64,000 nucleotides of DNA from Candidatus Dependentiae bacterium (lineage in GTDB: Bacteria; Babelota; Babeliae; Babelales; RVW-14): NCBI GenBank assembly GCA_018266175.1, contig JAFEAY010000003.1, positions 372,001-436,000 of the forward strand, read 5' to 3'. Under the pieces are notes generated by a model. That model did no database searches, was not told where the DNA came from, and saw only the letters and a program-made list of their open reading frames with translations. Made by a program: the position numbers and the translations under genes. Shown here in pieces: positions 33,101 to 42,259 of the stretch (position 1 is the first letter of the stretch; every line of letters starts with the position of its first letter).

Positions 33101-33736
33101 TTATTTCGAGTATAACTCAACAATCAAGTGCTCTTCAATCGGAGCTGTCACATCAGCACGAACAGGCAAACGCAAAAGAATACCCTTACGGTCTTTCTTT
33201 TGAAGTTCTAACCATTCAGGAACTTTAATACCTGTGCTTAAACGCTTATCAATAACGTTTTCGATGAAACTTGAGTTACTCATTGTTCCTTGTGTAAAGG
33301 AAACAACATCGTTAACATTCAATATATATGAAGGTGATGCAACACGCTTTCCATTAACTGAAATATGTCCATGTACAATCATTTGACGAGCTTGTACGCG
33401 AGAAATTGCCATCTTCAAACGAAATATAACGTTATCAAGACGACGCTCAAGTAGAGCAAGCAAGTTTTCACCTGTAACACCACGTTGTTTTGTTGCAACA
33501 TCAAAAAAACGATGGAATTGTTTTTCAAGCACTCCATACATCAGTTTAACTTTTTGCTTCTCTTGCAACTGTTTTCCATACTCAGAAGTTTTTTTTGATC
33601 CTGGTTTTTTAGGATGCTGGCCGGGTGTTCCGGTTCTTTTTTCTAATGTGCATTTTGCAGACCGACACTTAGCACCTTTAAGGTAAAGCTTTTCACCGGC
33701 TTGTCTGCATTTGCTGCACGCTGCATTCATTGACAT
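33101..33736 (-). CDS. rpsD: 30S ribosomal protein S4 (zinc-binding type)
   Basis: Primary 16S rRNA-binding protein that starts small-subunit assembly. The N-terminus carries the cysteine set CSKC...CRSAKC of the zinc-binding (C+) form. The S4 RNA-binding domain is seen as RLDNVIFRLKMAISRVQARQ and VHGHISVNGKRVASPSY. 211 residues. AAAGGGACC precedes the ATG. Sits in the usual rpsM-rpsK-rpsD-rpoA order. Confidence 0.95.
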   Translation of the reverse strand: MSMNAACSKCRQAGEKLYLKGAKCRSAKCTLEKRTGTPGQHPKKPGSKKTSEYGKQLQEKQKVKLMYGVLEKQFHRFFDVATKQRGVTGENLLALLERRLDNVIFRLKMAISRVQARQMIVHGHISVNGKRVASPSYILNVNDVVSFTQGTMSNSSFIENVIDKRLSTGIKVPEWLELQKKDRKGILLRLPVRADVTAPIEEHLIVELYSK

Positions 33737-33791
33737 AGGTCCCTTTAATATCTTTCTTCAATGCGAACAAACATTCACGTTTCCAAATAAC

Positions 33792-34175
33792 TTAGACTCT
33801 TCGTTTCTTTGGTGCACGGCATCCATTGTGAGGCAATGGTGTAACGTCACGCAACGTCGTTACATTAAGCCCTGAAGACTGTAACGCGCGAACTACAGAA
33901 TCTCGTCCTGACCCAGGACCTTGCATGTTAACTTCAATAAGTTTTACACCCAACCCCACCAATTCTTTAGCCAAGCGGCTAGCAATTTGCGTTGCTGCAA
34001 ATGGGGTACCTTTTCTGGCACCTTTAAAACCATGTTGTCCAGCACTTCCACGCATAAGAACGTCACCATCAGTTGTTGTAATAGCCACAAGCGTGTTATT
34101 AAACGAAGACTTAACATGAGCAATAACGGTGCTCACGTCGCGATGGTTCTTCTTTTTACTTTTCTTATATGCCAT
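33792..34175 (-). CDS. rpsK: 30S ribosomal protein S11
   Basis: Lines the mRNA exit region on the platform of the small subunit. Family blocks VSTVIAHVKSSFNNTLVAIT, GSAGQHGFKGARKGTPFAA and TPLPHNGCRAPKKRRV are complete; 127 residues is normal. It lies 25 bases after rpsM and 55 before rpsD. Confidence 0.96.
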   Translation of the reverse strand: MAYKKSKKKNHRDVSTVIAHVKSSFNNTLVAITTTDGDVLMRGSAGQHGFKGARKGTPFAATQIASRLAKELVGLGVKLIEVNMQGPGSGRDSVVRALQSSGLNVTTLRDVTPLPHNGCRAPKKRRV

Positions 34176-34200
34176 AGTTACCCTTGTTCAACTCAATCTT

Positions 34201-34590
34201 TTATTTTTTTGAAACCAGTTTCTTATTCGGAACAACACTACCCGACTTACGTGGTCCCTTGCGTGTTCGCGCATTTGTTTTAGTACGCTGACCACGGCAT
34301 GGAAGCGACTTTTTATGGCGCAGGCCCCGATAAGAACCGATTTCCTGTAACCGCTTAATATTCAGGGTAACTTCTTTACGCAATTCGCCTTCAATTTTTA
34401 GGCTTTGCGTAATATACCTTTGAATTGCAGCAACATCTTCATGCGACAAATCTTTTACACGCGTGTCCGGACTTACTTTGGTGTGCACAAGAATTTCTCG
34501 AGCACGATTTAGACCAATACCATACAAATAGGTTAAACCTATCTCAACACGCTTTTCATTTGGAAGGTGAACGCCTTCAATACGAGCCAT
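34201..34590 (-). CDS. rpsM: 30S ribosomal protein S13
   Basis: Head protein of the small subunit contacting the P-site tRNA and the large subunit. It starts [19 protein letters not shown] and has [28 protein letters not shown] followed by [14 protein letters not shown]. 129 residues, with a basic tail slightly longer than usual. Located between rpmJ and rpsK as expected. Confidence 0.96.
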   Translation of the reverse strand: MARIEGVHLPNEKRVEIGLTYLYGIGLNRAREILVHTKVSPDTRVKDLSHEDVAAIQRYITQSLKIEGELRKEVTLNIKRLQEIGSYRGLRHKKSLPCRGQRTKTNARTRKGPRKSGSVVPNKKLVSKK

Positions 34591-34657
34591 TAAAAACCTC
34601 TCTACGATAGATTTGCAAATAGTTCAAACTTGTTATGCAGTGACATGTAGCTACTAT

Positions 34658-34774
34658 TTAGCCTTGTCGTTGCTTATGCTTAGGACTCTTCTTACAAATA
34701 ACCCTAATAACACCCTCACGTTTGATAATCTTACAATCACCACAAATTTTTTTAACTGATGTTCTTACTTTCAT
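34658..34774 (-). CDS. rpmJ: 50S ribosomal protein L36 (zinc-ribbon type)
   Basis: A short 38-codon frame between infA and rpsM, starting [20 protein letters not shown]. Cys11, Cys14, Cys27 and His33 form the C-x2-C-x12-C-x5-H zinc site of the usual L36. Position and sequence leave no doubt. Confidence 0.95.
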   Translation of the reverse strand: MKVRTSVKKICGDCKIIKREGVIRVICKKSPKHKQRQG

Positions 34775-34816
34775 GATCATTCCTACAACAACAGATTAAG
34801 TACTTTAAATCACCAT

Positions 34817-35044
34817 TTACATCTTGTGTCGCGAAATAATTCGCCCTTTTGTCAAATCATAAGGAGACAACTCAACAGTTACCTTATCACCTGGCAAAAG
34901 CTTTATATAATGCATTCGCATCTTTCCCGATACGTGAGCAAGGACTACATGGGCACTGTCGATAAGTTTTACCTGAAACATTGCGTTTGGTAATGCTTTT
35001 TCGACAATTCCTTCCATGACAATAACGTCGCCCTTCTTTTTCAT
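34817..35044 (-). CDS. infA: Translation initiation factor IF-1
   Basis: Small OB-fold factor that occupies the A site of the 30S subunit during initiation. Visible blocks are [54 protein letters not shown]. 75 residues; normal is about 72. Lies between map and rpmJ. Confidence 0.96.
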   Translation of the reverse strand: MKKKGDVIVMEGIVEKALPNAMFQVKLIDSAHVVLAHVSGKMRMHYIKLLPGDKVTVELSPYDLTKGRIISRHKM

Positions 35045-35071
35045 AGCTCCCTTTTCATAAATCTATATTCC

Positions 35072-35830
35072 TTATGGCCTTGTTAAAATTTGGGCACCAT
35101 TTCGTGTTATAAGTATCGTATCCTCAACATGCGCAGCAAGCCCGCCGTCAACTGTTTTAGCTGTCCAACCATCATCCATAATTCTAACTGCTGGACTATG
35201 TTGAGTAATCATGGGCTCAATAGCAAGCGTCATGCCTTCCAACAAAACTGGTCCTGTGCCAAATCTTCCATAATTTGGAACATCAGGTGCTTCATGTAGG
35301 TTTTTCCCTATGCCATGGCCTGCAAAACTCTTTACAATTCCAAAGCCATCTTTTTCGACTTCTTGCTGTATTGTTGCAGAAATATCATGTAATTTTCTTC
35401 CTGCAACTGCTTGCGCTATGCCTGCATCTAAAGCTCTCTGAGCAGTAATAGCAAGTTGTTTAACTACCGGTGAAACTTCACCAATGAAAAAAGACCGAGC
35501 CATATCTGCACAATAGTCTTTAAAAGAGCCTACGATATCTATTTTAACAAAATCTCCAGATTTTAAAATATCTTCTTTGCAAGGAACACCATGAACAATC
35601 ACATCATTAATTGATATACAAGTAGCATGCTGATAACCTGCATATCCCTTACACTCAGGCTTAAGCCCAACTCGCTTCATTTCAGCTTCCATAAGGGCAT
35701 CAAGCTCAAGAGTACTTACTCCTTCAATAACGAATGGGGTAATGTAGGTAACTACTTCGGCTAAAAGAGCTCCAGCAGCTCGCATACGATCAATTGCTAT
35801 CTTATTTTTTATCAAAATTTTGCTTGTCAT
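35072..35830 (-). CDS. map: Methionine aminopeptidase type I
   Basis: Removes the N-terminal methionine from new proteins. The two-metal site is recognisable from DIVGSFKDYCADMARSF (two Asp), SFAGHGIGKNLHEAP (His), LAIEPMIT (Glu) and HVEDTILIT (Glu). 252 residues is the normal length without an SH3-like extension. First gene after the mid-operon terminator at 36039-36078; adk, commonly between secY and map, is missing here. Confidence 0.95.
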   Translation of the reverse strand: MTSKILIKNKIAIDRMRAAGALLAEVVTYITPFVIEGVSTLELDALMEAEMKRVGLKPECKGYAGYQHATCISINDVIVHGVPCKEDILKSGDFVKIDIVGSFKDYCADMARSFFIGEVSPVVKQLAITAQRALDAGIAQAVAGRKLHDISATIQQEVEKDGFGIVKSFAGHGIGKNLHEAPDVPNYGRFGTGPVLLEGMTLAIEPMITQHSPAVRIMDDGWTAKTVDGGLAAHVEDTILITRNGAQILTRP

Positions 35831-36038
35831 ACCGTTTTATCTTTAAAGAATTGCCTAAAAACGCTTAAATTCTCTTATGATGCAGCTTCACCAAAACTCT
35901 TCTGGCAATCCTTATTCATACAAAAAGTGATAGCCTAGCTGCTATTCACATTTGTATAGACTCATTTCAAATTCAATTACTCTGAATTAGAACAAATTGA
36001 TCTTGTTTTAAAAACAAATGTCTTCTTCAGATCTTAAA

Positions 36039-36078
36039 GGGCCTCAAGAAGAAAAATATAATCTTCTTCTTGGGGCCC
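36039..36078 (-). terminator. Terminator or attenuator between secY and map
   Basis: A long stem with arms GGGCCTCAAGAAGA and its near-perfect complement (one wobble pair) about 20 bases after the secY stop. The following T-run on the minus strand is short (TTTAAG), so partial read-through into map-infA-rpmJ is likely. On the plus strand ATTTTT follows, but no plus-strand gene is present. The remaining 36038-35831 spacer holds no promoter I am confident of. Confidence 0.65.
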
Positions 36079-36098
36079 AAATTTTTACTTTCACACTT

Positions 36099-37418
36099 TT
36101 ATCGGCTTGTGCGTCCCTTCAATCGACCACTTGCCAAAAACTTTTCATACCCGCGTTCAATGAGGTGTGATTCTATTTGTGATGACATATCAAGTGCAAC
36201 ACCAATAACAATCAACAACCCTGTACCACTAAACATAACGGGAAATGAAAAAAAGTTTTTTATCATGCTTGGCAATATCGTCAACGTCGCAAGATACACT
36301 GCGCCTGGAAAGCCAACACGCGTCAAAAGATAGTCAAAGAACTCTGCTGTTTTACGCCCTGGACGAATCCCAGGAATAAAGCCACCAGATTTTCTAATAT
36401 TATCCGCTAATTCAGCTGGATTAAAAATAATTGCGGTATAGAAAAACGCAAAGAAAATAATCAAGCCAGATTGAACAACGTTATAAAAAAGCTTTTCTTG
36501 ATAAAACCAATCCATTAACAAGCGATTCAAGGCTGGCCAATATGCTGCAAGAAATCCTGCAATAGTCATTGGCATACCCATCAAAGCTTGTGCAAAAATA
36601 ACCGGCACAACACCTGCAGGATTAAGTTTTAACGGAATAAAAGCTGTTTGACCTCCAAAGACTTTACGCCCAACAACACGTTTTGCGTACTGTACAGGAA
36701 CTTTTCGCTCACCCCGTTCAAGGAAAATGATACATCCAACAAGAAGAAGTGCAAATATTGCAAGCAATCCCACCATAAGAATATCAGTTTGACCTAAACG
36801 TATGTTTTCAAAGATCGTAAACAAAGCCTGTGGCATGCTCGCAACAATACCGGCAAAAATGATCATGGAACTTCCATTTCCAATCCCATGCGTATTAATT
36901 TGCTCACCAAGCCACATCACAAACAGAGAACCAACGCTTAAAAAAAGCAGCGCTGTTAGGCGAAATCCCCACCCTGGAGTGATAACTAAGCCCGGCTGTC
37001 GCTCAATATATACTGCAATACCAAGCGCTTGTACAACTCCGACAACAAGTGCTAAATAACGCGTATACTGACCAATAATACGACGACCATACTCACCTTC
37101 TTTTGATAGTGCCTCAAGCGTTGGAACCATCACCGTCAAAAGCTGCATCATAATTGATGCGCTAATATACGGAGACATACCCAGTGCAAAAATTGCAAAA
37201 TTCTTCAATGCACCGCCTGAAAACAAATCAAGATATGATAGAAAACCACCTGCTGAGCCTGAGCTAAACAACTGATTCAACGCTATAACGTCAACACCTG
37301 GAATTGGAACGTGCGCTCCAAATCTAAAAACAGCGAAAACGCTTAACGTTACTACCAATTTTTTTCGTAAGTCAGATACGAAAAAAATATTCTTTAAATT
37401 ATGAAGTAGTGCCACCAC
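36099..37418 (-). CDS. secY: Protein translocase subunit SecY
   Basis: Central channel of the Sec translocon for exported and inner-membrane proteins. About ten membrane helices are visible, with family blocks RFGAHVPIPGVD, GIVPYISA-like ALGMSPYISASIMMQLL, GIGNGSSMIIFAGIVA, ERKVPVQYAKR and PAELADNIRKSGGFIPGIRPG. 439 residues. The start is a GTG at 37418 with GGGGAGAAC upstream, 20 bases inside the end of rplO. No adk follows. Confidence 0.96.
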   Translation of the reverse strand: MVALLHNLKNIFFVSDLRKKLVVTLSVFAVFRFGAHVPIPGVDVIALNQLFSSGSAGGFLSYLDLFSGGALKNFAIFALGMSPYISASIMMQLLTVMVPTLEALSKEGEYGRRIIGQYTRYLALVVGVVQALGIAVYIERQPGLVITPGWGFRLTALLFLSVGSLFVMWLGEQINTHGIGNGSSMIIFAGIVASMPQALFTIFENIRLGQTDILMVGLLAIFALLLVGCIIFLERGERKVPVQYAKRVVGRKVFGGQTAFIPLKLNPAGVVPVIFAQALMGMPMTIAGFLAAYWPALNRLLMDWFYQEKLFYNVVQSGLIIFFAFFYTAIIFNPAELADNIRKSGGFIPGIRPGRKTAEFFDYLLTRVGFPGAVYLATLTILPSMIKNFFSFPVMFSGTGLLIVIGVALDMSSQIESHLIERGYEKFLASGRLKGRTSR

Positions 37419-37869
37419 TTCCGTTCTCCCCTATCAGCTGTATTGTACCGCCAGCCTTTTGGATAGCTTCTGATGCAGACTTACTGCAAGCATTTACATG
37501 CACGATAAGATTCTTATTAAGTAATCCATCACCCAAAATTTTGATATGGGCTTTGCGATTACCTTTGATAAGATTCTTTTCACGCAAGGATGCTCCATCA
37601 ACCTTCTCTCCTGATTGATAGCAGGCTTCCAATTGGTCTAAGTTCACAGTAAAAACTTCTTGCTTTAAAGGATTATTAAATCCTCGGCGAGGAAGTCTTC
37701 GAGACAAAGGCATTTGACCGCCTTCAAACCAAGCTTTTATTTCTGAGTTTGAACCAGAGCGACATCCTTGACCATCTTTACCTCTTCCAGAATGGCCACC
37801 GCGTGATCCACCGCGGCCTCTTCGCTTACGTTTTTTCGTAATTGGTTCTAATGAATTAAGCTGCAACAT
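37399..37869 (-). CDS. rplO: 50S ribosomal protein L15
   Basis: Large-subunit assembly protein. The glycine/arginine-rich extended N-terminus (KKRKRRGRGGSRGGHSGRG) and FEGGQMPLSRRLPRRGF are diagnostic; 156 residues. It overlaps rpsE by 14 bases and secY by 20. rpmD (L30), usually between rpsE and rplO, is absent. Confidence 0.95.
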   Translation of the reverse strand: MLQLNSLEPITKKRKRRGRGGSRGGHSGRGKDGQGCRSGSNSEIKAWFEGGQMPLSRRLPRRGFNNPLKQEVFTVNLDQLEACYQSGEKVDGASLREKNLIKGNRKAHIKILGDGLLNKNLIVHVNACSKSASEAIQKAGGTIQLIGENGSGGTTS

Positions 37870-38407
37870 TCTTCTTTACCTCAAACAAATCATTCAGTGT
37901 TTTTCCGCGCATATTCGCTATCTGCTGAGCGGACTTCAATTTCTTCAGACCATCAATAGTCGCTTTAACTACGTTTTGTGGATTTGAAGCACCAAACGCT
38001 TTTGCAAGTACATCACGTACTCCAAGAGATTCCATAATGGATCGAACAGCACCACCAGCAATTACGCCGGTACCTTTTGATGCTGATCTAATAAGAACTG
38101 TACTTGCACCATGGCGACCAACAACAGTAAACGGCACTGTTGTTTTGTACAATGGAACAGCAAACATATTTTTTCTTGCACGTCGTAATGCTTTTGAAAT
38201 TGCAGATGCAACTTCTCTGCTTTTTCCAAGCGCTACACCAATGCTGCCTTTTTTATCACCAACAACTACGAGTGCTGAGAATGCAAATCGTCGTCCGCCT
38301 TTAATAACTTTTGCAACGCGGCGAACACTCAAAACAGATTCAGAAAATTCTTCTGTCTGAGGCGCTTTTGCTTGGCCCATTGATCGTTTATTTTTTTCTT
38401 CTGCCAT
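37856..38407 (-). CDS. rpsE: 30S ribosomal protein S5
   Basis: Small-subunit protein with roles in decoding fidelity. Blocks SVRRVAKVIKGGRRFAFSALVVVGDKKG (here split over the family RNA-binding loop), GVALGKSREVASAISKALRRARKNM and GTGVIAGGAVRSIMESLGVRDVLAKAFG are complete. ATG 38407 follows GGAATGATT; an earlier in-frame start at 38413 is less well placed. About 183 residues. Confidence 0.95.
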   Translation of the reverse strand: MAEEKNKRSMGQAKAPQTEEFSESVLSVRRVAKVIKGGRRFAFSALVVVGDKKGSIGVALGKSREVASAISKALRRARKNMFAVPLYKTTVPFTVVGRHGASTVLIRSASKGTGVIAGGAVRSIMESLGVRDVLAKAFGASNPQNVVKATIDGLKKLKSAQQIANMRGKTLNDLFEVKKNVAA

Positions 38408-38434
38408 AATCATTCCAAATAATCAAAATAATTG

Positions 38435-38791
38435 TTAAAAACTCAACCCGCCTTCTCTCAGGCCATCAGCCAGGGCCTTAACCCTGCCATGATATAAATA
38501 GCTGCCACGGTCAAAGAAAACATCTTTGATCTCTTTTGCTACAGCTAATTTTCCAAGCTCGACACCAACTTGTTTTGCGACAAGTTTTTTGTCACCAGTT
38601 GGTTCATTCAAACTCAAAGAGGAAAAGCTCAACAATGTTGAGTGCGTTGCATCATCGATAATTTGAGCATAAATATGTTGCAAGCTTCTGAATACAGTTA
38701 TGCGTGGCTTAAGGCCTTTGCTTGCAAGTTTATTTCGAACCCTAAATGCTCGACGTTTTTTTCTTAATTTAATATCTCGTTCAATGCTCAT
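38435..38791 (-). CDS. rplR: 50S ribosomal protein L18
   Basis: Binds 5S rRNA in the central protuberance. KKRRAFRVRNKLASKGLKPRITVFRSLQHIYAQIIDD (shown here only as a pattern of the family start) and FDRGSYLYHGRVKALADGLREGGLSF at the end fit. ATG 38791 is preferred over 38806 because GGAAGG is properly spaced. About 118 residues. Confidence 0.94.
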   Translation of the reverse strand: MSIERDIKLRKKRRAFRVRNKLASKGLKPRITVFRSLQHIYAQIIDDATHSTLLSFSSLSLNEPTGDKKLVAKQVGVELGKLAVAKEIKDVFFDRGSYLYHGRVKALADGLREGGLSF

Positions 38792-38828
38792 ATAAAAACC
38801 TTCCAAAGCCTCTTGAATATACCAACCA

Positions 38829-39371
38829 TTATGAAGACTTAGTTTTTCCAGCCTTACGTCTTACAACTTCACCATCTCTAACGATACCGGTACCTTTGTA
38901 AGGCTCAGGAGGTCTAAATGATCGAATAGCATCGCATACGTTACCAAGTATAAATTTATCAGCCGATTTAAAGATCAAATTTTGACCAGATTTATCAACT
39001 TCTAAGGTAACTTCTGCAGGCAAAATATATTCAATTTTATTCGTATAACCGAGCGAAAGAACAACTTTATTCCCAGTAACCAATGCTTTAAAACCAAGGC
39101 CAACAATGGTCATTTTTTGCTCAAAACCTGTTTCTACACCCTTAACTTTGTTCGCTAGTAAAGCTCGATTAAGCCCCATAAGCATACGGTTTTGACGAGT
39201 GTTTTCTAACATTTCCAGCTGCAATACTTTACCTTCAAGACTTATTTTAAGACTTGCTGCAGGTATTTCATGCAAAAATTTTCCTTTAGGGCCAGCGATA
39301 GAAACCTGATTGCCACTGAATTCAACTTTTGCTGTAGTAATAGCAATTGGCTTTCTTCCAATCTTTGACAT
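38829..39371 (-). CDS. rplF: 50S ribosomal protein L6
   Basis: Large-subunit protein near the GTPase centre. The standard start MSKIGRKPIAI lies at 39371 behind AAAGGGCGG; a longer frame to 39398 would intrude into rpsH. Conserved end RPPEPYKGTGIVRDGEVVRRKAGK is present. About 180 residues. Confidence 0.95.
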   Translation of the reverse strand: MSKIGRKPIAITTAKVEFSGNQVSIAGPKGKFLHEIPAASLKISLEGKVLQLEMLENTRQNRMLMGLNRALLANKVKGVETGFEQKMTIVGLGFKALVTGNKVVLSLGYTNKIEYILPAEVTLEVDKSGQNLIFKSADKFILGNVCDAIRSFRPPEPYKGTGIVRDGEVVRRKAGKTKSS

Positions 39372-39382
39372 AGACCGCCCTT

Positions 39383-39775
39383 TTACCAAACGTGGCAAAT
39401 AACTTCGCCACCAACAGACTGCTTGCGAGCTTGAGCATCAGTTATAACACCAATACTGGTTGTTACAATTGAAATCCCCAAACCACCGATAACGCGCTCA
39501 AGATTATTTGAACGTTCGTAATGACGACGCCCTGGTGTACTCACACGAGTAATCTCATGAATTACAGACTCACCCTTAACATACTTAAGATGAACTGTAA
39601 GTACTGGTTTGCCATCATTATCATTCACTTGAAAATCTTTTACGTACCCCTCAGCCTTTAACACGCTTGCTATGTTCACCTTCAAACCTGAAGATGGCAT
39701 GGTTACTGAGCGTTTCTTAACCATGAGCCCATTTCGAATGATCGTTAAAAAATCTCCGATAGAATCTACTGACAT
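39383..39775 (-). CDS. rpsH: 30S ribosomal protein S8
   Basis: 16S rRNA-binding protein and, in E. coli, repressor of the spc operon. Start chosen at ATG 39775 (MSVDSIGDFLTIIRNG), preceded by GGAG; a GTG-type start at 39799 would overlap rpsN. Ends with the usual GLGISIVTTSIGVITDAQARKQ and GGEVICHVW. About 130 residues. Confidence 0.95.
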   Translation of the reverse strand: MSVDSIGDFLTIIRNGLMVKKRSVTMPSSGLKVNIASVLKAEGYVKDFQVNDNDGKPVLTVHLKYVKGESVIHEITRVSTPGRRHYERSNNLERVIGGLGISIVTTSIGVITDAQARKQSVGGEVICHVW

Positions 39776-39792
39776 CGTCGTATTCTCCGCAT

Positions 39793-39978
39793 TTACCAAC
39801 TAGCTTTTTTCACACCAGGCAACAAACCTTCAAGTGCATATTTTCTAAAACATAATCTGCACATCATAAACATGCGCATATATCCACGAGGTCTACCACA
39901 TAGTCTGCAACGGTTTCTCAACCGAGTTGAAAACTTAGGTGGTTTGTTTGCTTTTTCAATTAACGCTTTTCGTGCCAT
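39793..39978 (-). CDS. rpsN: 30S ribosomal protein S14, zinc-binding short form
   Basis: 61 residues with CRLCGRP and CRLCFRKYA, the two CxxC pairs of the zinc form of S14. [20 protein letters not shown] is the family core. Sits between rplE and rpsH as usual. Confidence 0.96.
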   Translation of the reverse strand: MARKALIEKANKPPKFSTRLRNRCRLCGRPRGYMRMFMMCRLCFRKYALEGLLPGVKKASW

Positions 39979-39998
39979 ACAAAATCCTTAAGCAAGCC

Positions 39999-40544
39999 TT
40001 ATCGCCCTTTTTGAAAAGGCATCCCAAATTTTTTCAACAAAGCGAACGCGTGGGCATCTGAAGAAGTTGAAGTTTGAATTGTGACATTTATACCACGACT
40101 CTTACCAACTTTATCGTAATCAACTTCTGGAAATACCAACCAATCTTTTATACCCAAATTGTAACCACCACGACCGTCCAGCTTAGTTTTTACACCTTGG
40201 AAGTCTCTCACTGCAGGAAGTACAACACTAATAAGTTTATCTAAAAAATGATACATGCGTTCACCACGCAGAGTTACCATAATACCAATGGGCATACCCT
40301 CGCGAAGCTTAAAGCTTGCAATGGATTTTTTTGCAATTGTTCGCACTGCTGATTGACCAGCAATTTGACTGATAACATTTTTAACTTCTGTAAGTACCTT
40401 GCTATCACTCACTGCATCTTTTGCGCCCACGTTAATTACTATTTTTGTAACCTGAGGAACTTGCATAACATTTTCTAGGTTCAATTCTTTTTGCAGCTCA
40501 GCACGCAATTGATTTTTATATAAATCTTGCAAACGTGATTTCAT
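39999..40544 (-). CDS. rplE: 50S ribosomal protein L5
   Basis: 5S rRNA-binding protein of the central protuberance that contacts the P-site tRNA. Family blocks VPQVTKIVINVGAKDAVSDSK, AVRTIAKKSIASFKLREGMPIG, RDFQGVKTKLDGRGGYNLGI and INVTIQTSTSSDAHAFALLKKFGMPF are all present. 181 residues. Confidence 0.96.
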   Translation of the reverse strand: MKSRLQDLYKNQLRAELQKELNLENVMQVPQVTKIVINVGAKDAVSDSKVLTEVKNVISQIAGQSAVRTIAKKSIASFKLREGMPIGIMVTLRGERMYHFLDKLISVVLPAVRDFQGVKTKLDGRGGYNLGIKDWLVFPEVDYDKVGKSRGINVTIQTSTSSDAHAFALLKKFGMPFQKGR

Positions 40545-40561
40545 AAACCTTACCTACTTAT

Positions 40562-40876
40562 CTAAAAAGCTTCTTTGCAACGGTGACAAATTCTTACTTT
40601 TTCACTATCTTCTAAAAATCTGACTTGAACACGGCAAGCTTTTTTACAAGAAGAGCACACAGGCATCACTTTACACAAAGGTATAAAGCTTTCTTCTTTA
40701 ACAATTTTGCTTTTATCCCCCGCTTTTCTGGCCTTAACGTGACGCGTTACTATGCCTACATCTTTTATCAAGACTCGATCATTTTTATGATCTACGGCAA
40801 TCACAACGCCATGTTTTCCTTTGTCCTTTCCAGCCAGAACATATACGGTGTCATCTTTTTTAACACGGCTTAACAT
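40562..40876 (-). CDS. rplX: 50S ribosomal protein L24 with C-terminal cysteine motif
   Basis: Assembly initiator near the exit tunnel. KOW motif at DTVYVLAGKDKGKHGVVIAV. The C-terminus has CSSCKKACRVQVRF and CHRCKEAF, two CxxC pairs suggesting a zinc site, seen in some bacterial L24 forms. 104 residues. GAGG precedes the ATG. Confidence 0.94.
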   Translation of the reverse strand: MLSRVKKDDTVYVLAGKDKGKHGVVIAVDHKNDRVLIKDVGIVTRHVKARKAGDKSKIVKEESFIPLCKVMPVCSSCKKACRVQVRFLEDSEKVRICHRCKEAF

Positions 40877-40890
40877 TTCAACCTCGTACC

Positions 40891-41259
40891 TTACAATACC
40901 TCTGGAGCCAAAGAAATAATTTTTGCATAGCCCTCAGCACGAAGCTCACGTGCAACAGGACCAAAAATTCGTGTGCCTACTGGTTGCTTTTCTTTATCAA
41001 TAATAACTGCAGCGTTATCATCAAATCTAATATAGCTTCCATCTATGCGTCGTACTTCTTTTCTCGTACGAACAATAACAGCGTCCATGACAGCACTTTT
41101 TTTAACAGTTCCACCTGGGATTGCTTTTTTTACAGCAACTTTAACAATATCTCCCAAGTAGGCATATCGCTTACCAGTGCTTCCGCAGACACGGATTACT
41201 TCGGCTTCTTTAGCGCCAGAATTATCGGCAATCTTTAATCTTGTGCGTTCTTGTACCAT
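40891..41259 (-). CDS. rplN: 50S ribosomal protein L14
   Basis: Intersubunit-bridge protein, binding site of the silencing factor Rsf[41 protein letters not shown] and [20 protein letters not shown] are typical. 122 residues. Confidence 0.97.
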   Translation of the reverse strand: MVQERTRLKIADNSGAKEAEVIRVCGSTGKRYAYLGDIVKVAVKKAIPGGTVKKSAVMDAVIVRTRKEVRRIDGSYIRFDDNAAVIIDKEKQPVGTRIFGPVARELRAEGYAKIISLAPEVL

Positions 41260-41271
41260 AGTAATCCCCCT

Positions 41272-41544
41272 CTACTGAGAAACAATTCGACTCAACATCA
41301 TATGTTTAGTCTTAGACAAAGGCCGACACTCAACGATCTCAACAACATCGCCAACCTTTGCTTGATTGCTTTCATCATGTACTTTGTAATTTTTTGCTCG
41401 TCGCACAACTTTGTCAAATGACGGATGTTTAAATGTTCGCGTCACTTTTACAACCACTGTTTTCTGCATTTTATCAGAAACAACTTCACCCTGGTACACT
41501 TTGCCCTGAGGTTTGGTCTGCATATTTTTTGCATTATCTGCCAT
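41272..41544 (-). CDS. rpsQ: 30S ribosomal protein S17
   Basis: OB-fold 16S rRNA-binding protein. Core [20 protein letters not shown] and [20 protein letters not shown] match the family. ATG 41544 is preferred; a GTG two codons earlier (41550) is possible. About 90 residues with a short N-terminal extension. Confidence 0.95.
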   Translation of the reverse strand: MADNAKNMQTKPQGKVYQGEVVSDKMQKTVVVKVTRTFKHPSFDKVVRRAKNYKVHDESNQAKVGDVVEIVECRPLSKTKHMMLSRIVSQ

Positions 41545-41570
41545 TGTCACATTACCTCTTTAACACGTCA

Positions 41571-41783
41571 TTAAGCATTGGACTTATTAGCATTCTTGAG
41601 CTCTTTTTGCTGCAAGAAAGTCAACGCTTGTGCAACTTTTTTCTTCAATTTTTTGAATTGAGAAACATCTTTAACTTGACCAGATATTTTAGCAAAGCTT
41701 AGATTAAAAAGCTCTTTTCTTAACATCTCAACTTCAGTCTTTAATGTCACCGCATCCAACTGTTTCAATTCAGTCTTATCCAT
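41571..41783 (-). CDS. rpmC: 50S ribosomal protein L29
   Basis: Small helical-hairpin protein at the tunnel exit, part of the docking site for SRP and trigger factor. EVEMLRKELFNLSFAKISGQ is the family core; 70 residues. ATG overlaps the rplP stop as TAATG. Confidence 0.94.
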   Translation of the reverse strand: MDKTELKQLDAVTLKTEVEMLRKELFNLSFAKISGQVKDVSQFKKLKKKVAQALTFLQQKELKNANKSNA

Positions 41784-42247
41784 TATTCACCTACCTGCAC
41801 TTTTGGCTCCAATTGAGCCTGCACAGTTGCTAACAACTCTTCCTTTGTAACAAACTTAGTTTTCATAGGAAGCTTATATGTAACACTTTTTAAAATTTCT
41901 TGAGCTTCTTCTTTACGAAGTCCACCACCAAGTTCAACTAAAACGCGTCCACGTTTAACAACAGCAACCCAAAATTCTGGACTTCCTTTACCTTTACCCA
42001 TTCGGGTTTCAGCAGGTTTTTTGGTAACTGGTTTGTCTGGAAAAAGTCTTAAAAAAAGCTTTCCAACTTTCTTTAATTTTCTGTTTGCAGTTACACGAAT
42101 CGCTTCGATTTGTCGAGCTGTAACCCAGCAGTTATCAAGAGAAACAAGGCCATAGTCGCCAAATTGAAGCGTTGTTGCTCCCTTAGCTCGACCAGTGCGA
42201 CGTCCTCGTTGAACTTTTCTAAATTTTACTTTTTTGGGCATTAACAC
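41783..42247 (-). CDS. rplP: 50S ribosomal protein L16
   Basis: Helps position A-site t[45 protein letters not shown] and [20 protein letters not shown] are typical. The frame can start at GTG 42247, better spaced to AAGGAT, or ATG 42241, the usual MPKK start; the choice is open. 152-154 residues, longer than usual at the C-terminus ([19 protein letters not shown]). Confidence 0.95.
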   Translation of the reverse strand: MLMPKKVKFRKVQRGRRTGRAKGATTLQFGDYGLVSLDNCWVTARQIEAIRVTANRKLKKVGKLFLRLFPDKPVTKKPAETRMGKGKGSPEFWVAVVKRGRVLVELGGGLRKEEAQEILKSVTYKLPMKTKFVTKEELLATVQAQLEPKVQVGE

Positions 42248-42259
42248 GGCTATATCCTT

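Noticed and set aside
35831-36038. Promoter for map-infA-rpmJ
   Set aside because: TATACA-like and TATGAA-like -10 boxes occur, but no -35 at proper spacing; I could not support one.
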